Shown in pieces: positions 26,201-36,300 of a stretch of DNA of 64,000 bases. The notes below the pieces were generated by a model that did no database searches, was not told the origin of the DNA, and worked only from the letters and a program-made list of their open reading frames with translations. Source of the DNA: an uncultured archaeon (GTDB lineage Archaea > Halobacteriota > Methanosarcinia > Methanosarcinales > Methanoperedenaceae); assembly GCA_902386135.1 (NCBI GenBank), contig CABMIB010000101.1, positions 106,994-170,993 of the forward strand, written 5' to 3'. The translations under genes were made by a program, and so were the position numbers. Each line of letters opens with the position of its first letter. The first letter of the stretch is position 1.

Positions 26201-26899
26201 CTACTTAGCGTTGGAACTGACAACATTGAAGAAAAGATATATGTTCGTTACTGTAGGACCTTCGACTTTTCCTGCCGCCTTAGCGGCTTCTAAAGCAGCG
26301 TTAGAAGTTAGGCAAGCTGAACCTGCACTGCATACTCCAGTCTTAGGATTAGGCCAGATAGCAGGATCTGTAACTGCCCAAACATTTAGCTTCCACCAGC
26401 CACCTTGAGCACCTTTAGTTCCATGGCCACTGATAATATGGCTATGTACAGGTACTGGACTGACCACTCCCGCAGGGTTGGCAGTAAATGCAGGATGATT
26501 GATGCATTTGAGAGTTGTTGTAGTATCAGGGCATTGGGTGAAGTTATTTGCTCCTAATGTCGGATCAAATAATCCGCCAACTGTTGATGGCCCAAGGAAT
26601 ACTGGTACAATGACATTCAGATCATTGCTTGCTACATCCGGAACAGGGTCTTTAAATGCATCTACTCCTATTATACAAGGACTGGATGTCGGACTTGTCG
26701 CTGGTCCGGGAGAATTGCAGAAATAATTCTGCGAATACTGGATTGTAACTACCTTGCCATCATCAAAAGCCAAAGTTGTCCCAATACTTTCAGGTGCACG
26801 GGACTTTCCTGCAGCGGAAGCACCCTGGAGACCTACGGCGGTAATTAGTCCTAATAGTAGAACGATACCAAATAGCTTAGAAAATTTTGTATATCTCAT
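26201..26899 (-). CDS. Secreted protein of unknown function
   Basis: A 232-residue exported protein. A signal peptide is visible at 1-29 (basic MRYTKFSK, hydrophobic core FGIVLLLGLITAVGL, cleavage near ASA-AG). The mature part is rich in Pro, Thr and Asn with six cysteines and the motif VHSHIISGHGTKG, which has three histidines that could bind metal. It ends in VVSSNAK without a membrane anchor. It diverges from the diheme cytochrome gene across about 240 bases, so the two may be co-regulated. I do not recognise the family. Confidence 0.8.
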   Translation of the reverse strand: MRYTKFSKLFGIVLLLGLITAVGLQGASAAGKSRAPESIGTTLAFDDGKVVTIQYSQNYFCNSPGPATSPTSSPCIIGVDAFKDPVPDVASNDLNVIVPVFLGPSTVGGLFDPTLGANNFTQCPDTTTTLKCINHPAFTANPAGVVSPVPVHSHIISGHGTKGAQGGWWKLNVWAVTDPAIWPNPKTGVCSAGSACLTSNAALEAAKAAGKVEGPTVTNIYLFFNVVSSNAK

Positions 26900-27139
26900 A
26901 TTAAACCCCCTTTAATTTAGGCTAATTTACATTGCATATAACATTTTCCCCAAACTATATCCAAACATTTTATCGAAAAATGATAACTTCATAGCAACTG
27001 GAGACGCAGGGTGATTAAACCAATAATATTTCACTAAATATAAAGATCCGAGATAGCTACCACAAAAAAGTATAAATAGTAACACTTGCTTACGCTTTTT
27101 GTCAGAATTATCTGATACAAGGATAAAGTGGAGGTAAAT

Positions 27140-28564
27140 ATGAAGAGATACTTAATTGGTATTTTATTCGTTACTCTCATAATTGGGGGTTTTGTTGGTT
27201 TTAATGCGGTAAATGCTTCTTCGGATCAGGGGAATAGTATTAATGCTCCCGGGCAAATCAAAAAAGATCCAGCCGTGGAAAATGCACAGCAGTTGGTTTT
27301 AGAAGGTAGACAAATCTTTCGTTTCGATACTTTCGGTGATGAAGCCTTCTGGGGCGATACGCTCAAGTTGCATCAGGCCATTGCAGGCGCGGCTAACGGA
27401 GGGGTAGGTCCGGGCGTAAGCCCCAACACTGCTCTGGCTGTGGGCTTAAAGGTTGATGTGGATGCGCTTCCCCAGCCTCTTATCCAAGATATTAAAAAAG
27501 GAAGGGTCAATCTCAATGATCCGGCTACAACTCTTGCGCTACTTAAACTGAACGCTGTTGTTGGTATTAATGGCTCATTTGATAACTCTGGAAAACTAAG
27601 TTCAGTTGGAATTACATGCGCTATCTGCCACTCAACGGTAGATGATTCGTTAGCTCCTGGTATCGGGCACAGGCTCGATGGCTGGGCAAATCACGATCTC
27701 AATGTCGGAGCGATTGTAAATCTTTCTCCCGACCTGTCATCAGTCGCCAATCTTCTTGGTACAAATGAAGCTACTGTACGAACAGTGCTTAACAGTTGGG
27801 GACCTGGGAAATTTGATGCCGAACTATTCCTAGACGGCAAAGCATTTAATCCTCAACAGGTCACTGATGGCGTCGTGACCGGGACGAATGTGCCCGGCGC
27901 TACATTGATTCCGAACGCTTTCGGCCTGGCAGGTTTCAACCAGCACACATGGACAGGCGCATGGGGCTCGGTTCCGTATTGGAACGCCTTTGTTGCCAAT
28001 CTCGAAATGCATGGGAAAGGAACGTTCTTTGATCCTCGATTGGATAATGCCGCGAAGTTCCCGATAGCAGCCCAAAATGGATTTGGACATATACGAACTA
28101 ACCCTGATGATGACCTGATTACATCGAAGCTTCCAGCTCTACAGTTCTATCAGCTTGCTCTTCCATCGCCAGTGCCGCAGCCAGGCATAGACTTTAATAA
28201 GGAGGCTGCGGCGCGTGGGGATGAACTCTTCAGTGGAAAGGCGCAGTGCAACAATTGCCACGCTGAGCCTCTCTGGACTGAGCCTGGTTGGAATCTGCAC
28301 AAACCGTCTGAGATAGGTATCGATAGCTTTGAGGCAGACCGGGCACCTGATGGGGTTTATAAGACTATGAATCTGGGCGGTATATTTGTACGAGAACGCG
28401 GTCTTTTCATGAAACCGGAGAATAAGGGTCGGTTCTATCATGACGGTCGATTCAAGACACTTCTTGACGTTGTGAATCATTACGACAAACTCTTTACTTT
28501 AGGTCTGACAAATCAGGAAAAGGGCGATTTGGTCGAGTATCTAAAGTCACTTTCGAGTCCATGA
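27140..28564 (+). CDS. Diheme c-type cytochrome
   Basis: A 474-residue secreted protein with signal peptide (MKRYLIGILFVTLIIGGFVGF) and two heme-attachment sites, CAICH (160-164) and CNNCH (370-374). The layout, with a long N-terminal part and a C-terminal cytochrome c domain ending in a cytochrome-peroxidase-like tail (GRFYHDGRFKTLLDVVNHY), resembles diheme peroxidase/oxidoreductase families. The frame opens at a GTG at 27128, but the ribosome site GTGGAGGT at 27128-27135 serves the ATG at 27140. A TATA-like TATAAATA lies at about 27069-27076. A peroxidase or electron-transfer role outside the membrane is plausible. Confidence 0.85.
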   Translation: MKRYLIGILFVTLIIGGFVGFNAVNASSDQGNSINAPGQIKKDPAVENAQQLVLEGRQIFRFDTFGDEAFWGDTLKLHQAIAGAANGGVGPGVSPNTALAVGLKVDVDALPQPLIQDIKKGRVNLNDPATTLALLKLNAVVGINGSFDNSGKLSSVGITCAICHSTVDDSLAPGIGHRLDGWANHDLNVGAIVNLSPDLSSVANLLGTNEATVRTVLNSWGPGKFDAELFLDGKAFNPQQVTDGVVTGTNVPGATLIPNAFGLAGFNQHTWTGAWGSVPYWNAFVANLEMHGKGTFFDPRLDNAAKFPIAAQNGFGHIRTNPDDDLITSKLPALQFYQLALPSPVPQPGIDFNKEAAARGDELFSGKAQCNNCHAEPLWTEPGWNLHKPSEIGIDSFEADRAPDGVYKTMNLGGIFVRERGLFMKPENKGRFYHDGRFKTLLDVVNHYDKLFTLGLTNQEKGDLVEYLKSLSSP

Positions 28565-28646
28565 GACACTTTAAACGCTCGTTAACAGTGGGAGAGAAAA
28601 GCCGCATCCACATGCTCGCTCCATATGGGTGCCAAAAATAATTAAT

Positions 28647-28674
28647 GAGGTGGTCAATCCACCTCTATTTCTTT
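28647..28674 (+). terminator. Hairpin terminator after the cytochrome gene
   Basis: GAGGTGG (28647-28653) pairs perfectly with CCACCTC (28659-28665) around a five-base loop. A T-rich run follows. It is 83 bases after the cytochrome stop codon. Confidence 0.6.
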
Positions 28675-28880
28675 AAAAAATGTTTTTTAAGATTTTTTAA
28701 AATAGAACAAATCGGCTCGCAGATGTGTTTGCTATTATATTAACTTCTGGATATTTGCACATGGATATATGAGTTCATACCAATCCCAAATATGCTCAAG
28801 TAGAGACTAAGTTCTGCACCTAAAGTCAATTGTTTGCATCTAAAGTATATATTCTGCCCCCTAAAGTAGCTCAAAAACCC

Positions 28881-28898
28881 GACTTTAAGTGCAAAGCC
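28881..28898 (-). repeat. Right copy of the 18-base inverted repeat
   Basis: Reverse complement of 25990-26007 with one mismatch. ACTCCAATC follows it, and the same word precedes the left copy in direct orientation. Together with the left copy it brackets the secreted protein and cytochrome genes. Confidence 0.6.
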
Positions 28899-28959
28899 AC
28901 TCCAATCAAAAACATTAAATACAATACTATTAATTTTAAACCAGGACTCTGGAGATACT

Positions 28960-29643
28960 ATGGCTATTAATTTCATAGAAGTATTGCTTTTAACCACTGA
29001 CCTTATTCTTATTATCATTGTGGTATATTTATTAGATCGGCTCAGGAAAATAAAAAAGGATGCCAAACCCGCAGAGGAGAAGCAGTCCCCGGAAACAGCT
29101 GCGCTTCTGGAGGTCAAACCGGATATATCCGTTATAAAAATAGATAAACCGGAAAAAGCCGAAATTAAGCCTAGAGATGAGCTGACTGCGTCAGCATCGC
29201 CTGCAAATTCAGAGCCTGCCCCCAGAAAGGATGAACTTGAAGACAGGCTGCTTGAAGAACTGCATGCAATACCATCCGAGGTAAAATCGGAAACAGAGAC
29301 TACGGAACCTGTCACGCTCAAGCTTGAAGATGAGCCGCCTGGAGAAAACCCGGCCGGTACAGAGCCTGGAGATGCAAAGCCGGGAAAAGTACGAAAGCCC
29401 AAGAAGAAAAGAAGTAAAAGTAAGAAAGCTGCCAGCACCGGGGAAGCCGCGCCCTGGAAAAAAGCGGGAAGAAAGAAAAGGGCTGCTGAGCCGGCAGGGC
29501 TGATGGTAGAGGCAAAACCGGCGCAAGAGATTGTAAAAGAGGAAAAGGCGGAAGAAATCGTAAAAAAAGAAAATGTGGAAGAACTTGTAAAAGAAGAAAA
29601 GCCGGAAGAACCGATGGAACCGCAGAAAGAAACATTATTTTGA
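28960..29643 (+). CDS. Single-helix membrane protein with charged low-complexity tail
   Basis: A 227-residue protein with one N-terminal transmembrane helix (about 6-24, LLLTTDLILIIIVVYLLDRL) and a long hydrophilic tail. The tail is acidic in the middle, then strongly basic (about 145-175, KKKRSKSKKA and GRKKRAAE), then a repeat-like EIVKEEKAEEIVKKENVEEL stretch. The likely topology is a membrane anchor with a cytoplasmic tail. A TATA/ribosome site (GGAGATACT) supports the ATG. No family is recognised; the tail may bind nucleic acid or scaffold other proteins. Confidence 0.75.
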   Translation: MAINFIEVLLLTTDLILIIIVVYLLDRLRKIKKDAKPAEEKQSPETAALLEVKPDISVIKIDKPEKAEIKPRDELTASASPANSEPAPRKDELEDRLLEELHAIPSEVKSETETTEPVTLKLEDEPPGENPAGTEPGDAKPGKVRKPKKKRSKSKKAASTGEAAPWKKAGRKKRAAEPAGLMVEAKPAQEIVKEEKAEEIVKKENVEELVKEEKPEEPMEPQKETLF

Positions 29644-29674
29644 TTATATCCTGAAACCTGCTGTTGGTTTGAAC

Positions 29675-30967
29675 CTATTTAGGTCTATAATAGCCCCATT
29701 TATCCAGCGCCTGCTGCAATTCCATGTGCTCTGTGGCATATTCTTTTAGGTCGATCCCTTCCATCGATGCTTCTATCGCCTGCATCACGGCCATAGCACC
29801 CGCGCGCGTGCCTGCAGGATGCCCATGTATGCCTCCGCTTACAAGAAGCGTGCAGTCGTTCCCGAGGATATTCATCACTGTGGGTACCAGGCCCGGGTGA
29901 AGACCACCTGAGGAGACCGGTAACACAGGCTTTATCGTGCCCCAGTTCTGCGGCAGCATATCTTCTGCCTTTACATCGCGGTTTCGCAGCATAGTGGCGA
30001 TCCGGGTAACTTCCGTTTTAGTGCCCACGAGTTTTCCGACAGCAGTTCCCACATGGATCTCATCAACACCTATCAATCTCATTATTTTCGCTAAAAAATA
30101 CATTGAAATGCCGTGTTTTGGATTGCGGTCAAACGCCGCGTGCATGGCGCGGTGGGCATGTATGGCTATACCAAGGTCGCCGCATTCTTCACGCATCGTC
30201 TGGACAGCAGCAGTTCCGCATGTGACGACATCTATCATGGCAAATCTCCATCCCGAATCATGAAGCAGCCTTGCCTTGCGCATCATCTCTTTTGTCTCGC
30301 CTGTGATGTTAAGGAGGGCATCCTTCTGCTCCCCCGTTTCCTTCTCTGCCCTGTCCCTTAATTTTGCCATGCGCTCTACCCTGTCCTCGAAGCGGTTAAA
30401 TGAAGTGGAAGTCAGGTTCTCATCATCCTTAACGAGGTCAAAGCCGCCCATCCATGTCTCATATGCGACCTCCGCATGTTCTTCCGCGCTAAAGCCGATC
30501 TTTGGCTTTGGCACAGCGCCTGTGAGCGGCCTTTTTTCAATTTTCAAAAGAGACCTCAAACCCGCAATGCCATGATGCGGTCCCTTGAAGCTTTTAATAT
30601 AATTTTCCGGAAGCGAGGCATCTATCAGCCTCAGGTTCCGAAGTGCCTTCATCCCGAAAATATTGCCCGCGATGCCGCTCAGCAGTTGAGGTGCATTCCC
30701 GGGTTCCCACAAGTCTATCGGGTAGGCTACTTTAACATAATTGCCATTCAATTCAAAAGCACGCGCCTTTATCCTGGCCACTCTCTCAGGCAGCCTGGTA
30801 AGCGTGGTCCAGGTGCCGGCAGAACTTTCGGAGGCTATCCTCCCGACAGCTTCCTCGGCACTTATCCCTCTTGCCGGCTCAAAATAGTAAAGGCAGACAA
30901 GGTCGTCTTTTGCAGGAGTATAGTCCAGATCCACGAATTCATTATACCAGTCGATTTTCTCAGCCAT
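29675..30967 (-). CDS. rbcL: Form III ribulose-bisphosphate carboxylase large chain
   Basis: A 430-residue RuBisCO. The active-site motif GGFDLVKDDENL contains the carbamylated lysine at K180 and the metal ligands D182 and E183. The C-terminal part has the loop-6 region SSGGLHPGLVP and the GGIHGHPAG phosphate site. Length, sequence and archaeal context fit form III, which in methanogens carboxylates ribulose bisphosphate made from nucleotide (AMP) salvage or from the reductive hexulose-phosphate route. No phosphoribulokinase, AMP phosphorylase or isomerase is in the window. Small subunit absent, as expected. Confidence 0.95.
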   Translation of the reverse strand: MAEKIDWYNEFVDLDYTPAKDDLVCLYYFEPARGISAEEAVGRIASESSAGTWTTLTRLPERVARIKARAFELNGNYVKVAYPIDLWEPGNAPQLLSGIAGNIFGMKALRNLRLIDASLPENYIKSFKGPHHGIAGLRSLLKIEKRPLTGAVPKPKIGFSAEEHAEVAYETWMGGFDLVKDDENLTSTSFNRFEDRVERMAKLRDRAEKETGEQKDALLNITGETKEMMRKARLLHDSGWRFAMIDVVTCGTAAVQTMREECGDLGIAIHAHRAMHAAFDRNPKHGISMYFLAKIMRLIGVDEIHVGTAVGKLVGTKTEVTRIATMLRNRDVKAEDMLPQNWGTIKPVLPVSSGGLHPGLVPTVMNILGNDCTLLVSGGIHGHPAGTRAGAMAVMQAIEASMEGIDLKEYATEHMELQQALDKWGYYRPK

Positions 30968-31039
30968 TTGTTCACCTTTTGTCCCTTCAATCCTGAGGAT
31001 TATGTGCTGTAAACGACGCGGTGAATGATAATATATTCG

Positions 31040-32026
31040 CTACGAGACCTCGACCTTTCGTCCCCTCTCCTGCAAGAGGTTTATGAAATCGTCCTTATCG
31101 CTGTATTTTTTAAGTTCTTTATCTTCCACCATTACAGTCCTTTCAATATTTTTGGTTTTACTGGCTCCATGTACTACAACGAGCGACTGTGTATTGGCGA
31201 CCTCGGAAATGCTGCTCATGAGGTGGGCTTTTTTTATCGTTGTGGTGGTATATTCGCCCACGCCTGTCAGTATCGTGGCGTTCTTATCTCTTTTGTTCGC
31301 AGAGATGGATACGGCATCGAACGGTGCCTGTGAGATCGGCAGAACATCGAACCCCATGTTCTGAAGGAGAGATAGTATGTCTGAGGATTCTTTTTTAACA
31401 TTCTCAAGCGTCAGGCTGTCCTGCCTCTGCAGTTCAGGTAAAAGACGCTTCTCAAATAAGCTTACTGCGAGTGCGAACCCCTTGTTCAGTATCTCTTCAA
31501 GCCGCAGCGCTACATCGACGCTGGCTGCCATTTCGCCGTCCTCGTATTTGCTTATTGTCCTCCTGGAGACGCCAAGCGAGGATGCAAGGGCTCCAAGTGA
31601 GATGTTTTTCCTGACGCGCTCTTCTTTAAGGGTAGCTCCGTCGATATGTACATATAAACCGCCGTGCTCGGCATAGATCAGGGGCGGGGAATTCTCAATA
31701 AAGTAATCATTCAATGTATCTATATCAAAGGCAGGAAGCCCGTACCTGAAGTAAACCACGCCCGTTTCAAGGGAGTGGTCGCGTGTTTTTTCGCCTATGA
31801 CCACAGGGCTCCCGTTCAAATGTTTTGAGAGGAACAGCATCTCTCCGGCTGTTTCTTCATTTAAGCCGTCGATGTTATACAGTACTTTAATCAAAAGCAG
31901 CAGTTTATCACGCCGCGCCGCGAGATCAAAACTCCTGGGACGGATATCGCAGCGGTCCGAGATGATAAAACCAGCATTGATTAAAATGCCGATAACTTTA
32001 TTTATAAGCAATTCCTTGTTCATCAA
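31040..32026 (-). CDS. COG1395-type archaeal HTH transcriptional regulator
   Basis: A 328-residue protein with a central Xre-like helix-turn-helix (about 132-185, KNISLGALASSLGVSRRTISKYEDGEM) inside an N-terminal domain resembling a nuclease/Holliday-junction-like fold and a C-terminal alpha/beta domain. It matches the archaeal family annotated as putative HTH-type transcriptional regulator. It is divergent from tiaS across 72 bases. Target genes are unknown. Confidence 0.85.
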   Translation of the reverse strand: MMNKELLINKVIGILINAGFIISDRCDIRPRSFDLAARRDKLLLLIKVLYNIDGLNEETAGEMLFLSKHLNGSPVVIGEKTRDHSLETGVVYFRYGLPAFDIDTLNDYFIENSPPLIYAEHGGLYVHIDGATLKEERVRKNISLGALASSLGVSRRTISKYEDGEMAASVDVALRLEEILNKGFALAVSLFEKRLLPELQRQDSLTLENVKKESSDILSLLQNMGFDVLPISQAPFDAVSISANKRDKNATILTGVGEYTTTTIKKAHLMSSISEVANTQSLVVVHGASKTKNIERTVMVEDKELKKYSDKDDFINLLQERGRKVEVS

Positions 32027-32098
32027 ATTTTCATTGTTTCTACTTCTATATAAATGGTTGCCAAAGTTTATTATACAAGTTTGTAAAAGTGAGGTTCC

Positions 32099-33340
32099 AT
32101 GATTATAGGGCTCGATGACACGGATTCAAAAAACGGCATGTGCACGACATATCTTGCAGCCGTGCTCATCGAGAAACTCAAGGAGTATGGGACTATCAAA
32201 GGATATCCCCTGTTGATACGGCTGAACCCGAATATAAAATACAAAACGCGGGGTAATGCCGCCCTGGCTCTTCCTGTTGAACTGAATAGCAGCGCAGACG
32301 CAGAAAAGGTTAATCAATTAGTTACTTCCACGCTTGAGGAAATGGCTGTCTTTTCTGAAGAGAACACAAACCCCGGGGTGGTTTTCATCGAGAAAACTGC
32401 GCAGCAGATGCAAAATGACCTCGCCCTGTTCTCCATGCGCGCAGTGCAGGATGTGCTGGAAATCCATGAAGCCCTGGAATTGCTCGCGCGCCATGGAATA
32501 AGCTACCGGGGATATAAAAACAAAAGAGGGCTCATCGGTGCCCTTGCGGCAGCAGGTTTTGCACTGTGCGGTCTTCCGGACCATACATTCGAGCTTATTG
32601 CCTACCGCGAAAAAGATAAGTGGGGCACGCCAAGATGGATAGATGAAGATTCAGTGTGGGCTGCCGCTGCGACCCCCGGCACATGGGATACGGTTGATCA
32701 TGAGAACAAGCGTATTGTGTTCGCTCCCCATTCGCCCGACCCTATCCTGTTTGGCATCCGCGGACAAAACGAAAGCGCAGTGAGGCATGCTTTTTCGATG
32801 ATAAAGAGCGAGCCTGTTGAAAGGCATGTGGTCTATAAGACCAATCAGAATACCGATATGCACCTTATAAGGGCAAAAATCAGCGATGTGCTGGATGACC
32901 GCTCTTATATTCTTGAAGGCAAAATCAACAGAGCGCCCAAAACAATCGAAGGCGGGCATGTTATATTTGAAATTTCGGACGCCTGCGCTGAGCTGGAGTG
33001 TGCTGCTTTTGAGCCCACCAAAGGATTCCGCAGCACCATCAGGCAGCTCCGCGTCGGAGATGAAGTAATAGTATACGGGAGCGTTAAAGAGAGCACACTT
33101 AACCTCGAGAAGATCAAAATCCATTCACTGAACCTTCATGAATCGCGAAATCCCCTCTGCTGCGGCAAGCGTATGAAATCCATGGGCAAAGGGCAGGGCT
33201 ACAGGTGCGAGAAATGCGGCGCGACCAGGAAAGAACATGTAACGGAAAGTTTGCAGAGGAACATTTCGCCCGGGTTCTACGAGGTACCGCCTTCGGCGCG
33301 CAGGCATTTGGCGAAACCGCTGGTCAGATTTCAGATATAA
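32099..33340 (+). CDS. tiaS: tRNA(Ile2) 2-agmatinylcytidine synthetase
   Basis: TiaS attaches agmatine to C34 of tRNA-Ile2, so that the CAU anticodon reads AUA. The 413-residue protein begins with the conserved MIIGLDDTDSKNGMCTTYLA. The FLD and TCKD parts follow, then an OB fold (about 265-345) and a C-terminal zinc ribbon with CCGKRM and CEKCG. Length and order match the family. It is a strictly archaeal gene and supports the archaeal origin of the window. Confidence 0.95.
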   Translation: MIIGLDDTDSKNGMCTTYLAAVLIEKLKEYGTIKGYPLLIRLNPNIKYKTRGNAALALPVELNSSADAEKVNQLVTSTLEEMAVFSEENTNPGVVFIEKTAQQMQNDLALFSMRAVQDVLEIHEALELLARHGISYRGYKNKRGLIGALAAAGFALCGLPDHTFELIAYREKDKWGTPRWIDEDSVWAAAATPGTWDTVDHENKRIVFAPHSPDPILFGIRGQNESAVRHAFSMIKSEPVERHVVYKTNQNTDMHLIRAKISDVLDDRSYILEGKINRAPKTIEGGHVIFEISDACAELECAAFEPTKGFRSTIRQLRVGDEVIVYGSVKESTLNLEKIKIHSLNLHESRNPLCCGKRMKSMGKGQGYRCEKCGATRKEHVTESLQRNISPGFYEVPPSARRHLAKPLVRFQI

Positions 33341-33374
33341 GCTGTGCTTCCTGAATATTTATTATAATCATTTG

Positions 33375-36300
33375 TTAAGAGACCGTTGCTGTAATGGGAC
33401 CTGCTGTCATAATTAACTTATTAGAATCAGGGAAATCCTCAAGCTTCCATATACTTGCGTTCAGGTTGAAGTTACCTGCTGGTGCTGTTGGAGGTATTAG
33501 CACAAGAACTGGAACGTTGTTTATAGACTGCTCTGGCGCAAGTATCATGGTAGCAGTACCTGCGATCTGGTAGCCGTCAGAGACTCCTGAAACCATGACG
33601 ACATAAGTGTTGGCTAAAACATCAGTATTTGTAACGTTGACGCTGGTGATTATCCATCCGCCGGGGTGCCCTGTGTCGTTCTCTGCGAATCCGAAGCCTG
33701 TGATGTTTGCAGGTGGGATAGTATCAAAAGTGAAATTCATTGAAAGAGGCAGGTAGTCGGTATTATTCGCATCAAGAATATATGGCGAATCGCATATGCT
33801 ATCTTTATCAGCATCCGCGCAGGTCTGGCTGAAGCCTGTACCGTTCGGGTTCGCCCAGAAGTTGCCGCCCAGATTGTAGCCGCCGATGATGTTGGTGCCC
33901 GGAGTTTTTGTGGTGTTCCAGGTGTTGCTGTAGATTGTATTGGTAAAAACAACGTTGTTAGTGTTATTGAAGTAATTATTGTAAATGGTATTGTTGTTGG
34001 AAGAGTCCAAATGGATACCCTCATTGTTGTTAGAAGCATTGTTGCCACTCAGCGTGTTGGTACTGGAAAATTGTAGGTAAATCCCATACTGCCCGCTAGA
34101 GTCAGCCGTGTTGTTAATTAATGTGTTGCTACTGGAAGATTGGAGGCGGATTCCGTAGGGATTTGAGCTTACGATGTTGTTGGTTAAGGTGTTGTTGCTG
34201 GAAGAGCGAAGGTGGATTCCATCCCAGTTGTTTGAGTTTGCGGTGTTGTTGGTTAAAGTATTGTTGCTAGACCAGTCGAGAATTATTCCTTCAAAGTTGT
34301 TAGATGATTTTATATTAGTAAGATTGGAATTATTTGTTCTGAGCACGTGAAGCAGATTGTTACTTATTGCGGCTGAACCGCTGATTGTTACATTGTTTAT
34401 ATTTGAGTTGTTTGCATTGCACAAGATCAATTCAGAAAGAACTTCATCTTGCAAATTTACCGAATTGTTAAAGTATTTAATTTGTCGGTCACCTGAGCCG
34501 ATGGTGTTTTGTATAACATTGTTGCACTGAGCATCTGAATTTGCTTCGACATGAACATCATACTGGCCATTTTCTTTTGCGGTATTGTTGGTTAGGGTAT
34601 TATTGCTTGAAGATTCGATGTAGAGCCCAATGCTGAATGAGTTTGCGGTGTTATTGGTTAGGGTGTTACTGCTGGAAGAGGCGAGGCGGATTCCAACACT
34701 GTTCGAGCTTGCGGTGTTGTTGGTTAGAGTGTTGTTGTTGGAATAGCCGAGGTAGATTCCTAACCAGTTCGAGCTTGCGGTATTATTGGTTAGGATGTTA
34801 CTGCTAGAAGAGGCGAGGAAAATTCCGATGTTGCTGTTCGAGCTTGCGGTGTTGCCGCTCAGCGTATTGTTGCTGGAAGAGTCCAAAGAGATGGCATAGC
34901 TGTTGTTCGATGCGCTATTATTTTTTACAATATTATTATTTGAATTAATTTTTATTCCAGCCTCTGGATAGCCTGATGATGCATTCATAGCTTTGAATCC
35001 ATCAAGCGTACTGTACCCTGCGCTTAAGGTTATAGCACTGCTGCTTCCGCCAGCATCCACCATGGGCTTCCCGCCGCCCGTATCCACACCCTTCAAAATA
35101 AGCTGTTTATTCACATTCACATTTTCATAATACGTGCCGCTCTGTACCAAGATTGCATCTCTGACGCTCGCATTATCAATCGCATCCTGTATCCTCGTGT
35201 AATCCGCGCCGCCGCTGGCGTTTACGGTGATGGTTCTGGGCGCTGATATTGCAGGCGAAGCAAGCGGAAGGTAGTCTGTATTGTTTGCATCAAGAATGTA
35301 TGGCGAATCACATATTCCATCGTTATCCACATCTGCGCAGGTCTGGCTGAAGCCCGTTCCATTCGGGTTCGCCCAGAAATTGCCGCCAAGATAAGAGCCA
35401 CCTATAATGTTTGTACCTAGAGTTTTGGTAGCATTCCAATAGTTGTAAACTGTACCATCAGAGTAGATGTTATTGGTATTATTGAAAATATTGTTATATA
35501 TTTGGTTATCACTGCTGTTTATAGAGAAATAACCATTATTTTCTATTCCATAAGTGTTATTAGAAGCTACATTATCAATCAATACATTGTAGCTGGAATC
35601 ATGTATACGGATGCCCACATAGTTATCAACTGCAGTATTGTTAATTAGTGTATTATTGTTTGAAATGTAGTACAGATCAATACCCATGCTGCTATTCAAT
35701 ACTGTGTTGCCTCTTAACGTATTGTTGCTGGAGAGGCTAAGATTGATACCGACATTATTATTCGAAACAATGTTGCCAACCAACGAATTGTTATCGGAAT
35801 ATATGTAGCCACCGCTCCAGTATGGTTGTAGGTCAATACCTCTCATGCTATTCAAAACAATATTGTTCGAAATGTTGGAATGTTTTGCTCCTTCGAGTAA
35901 TATGCCAGAATAAGTGGCTCCCGTCACCGTAAATCCGCTAATATTAACATTGTCTACGGTTACTCTAAATACATTGTTATTAGAATCAAATGCCCTTACT
36001 ATCGTAACCCCAGCTCCAGCCCCTGCCAGAATTATTGATTTATTAACAACTACATTCTCATCGTAAATTCCAGCAGCAACAGCTATAGTATCCTCATCAC
36101 TTGCAGCATTTACCGCATCTTGTATCCTCGTATAATCAGCGCCGCCGCTGGCGTTTACGGTGATGGTTCTGGGCGCTGATGTGTTAGGTGCGGCGAGCGG
36201 GAGATGGTCAGTGTTGTTCGCATCCAGCACATACGGCGAATCGCAAATCCCATCTCTATCCGTATCCGTGCATGTCTGGCTGAAACCCGTGCCGTTCGGG

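Larger units (their letters stand above)
28565..28959. other. Spacer after the cytochrome, with terminator and repeats
   Basis: No gene called. It holds a terminator hairpin at 28647-28674 and then CTAAAGT-type words (28818-28880), including the right-hand inverted copy at 28881-28898. A minus-strand open frame spans 28740-29438 but is a shadow of the charged protein downstream. Confidence 0.6.

Noticed and set aside
28740..29438. Serine-rich minus-strand open frame
   Set aside because: Shadow of the lysine/glutamate-rich membrane protein on the plus strand; the Ser-Phe-Leu bias is expected from its complement.
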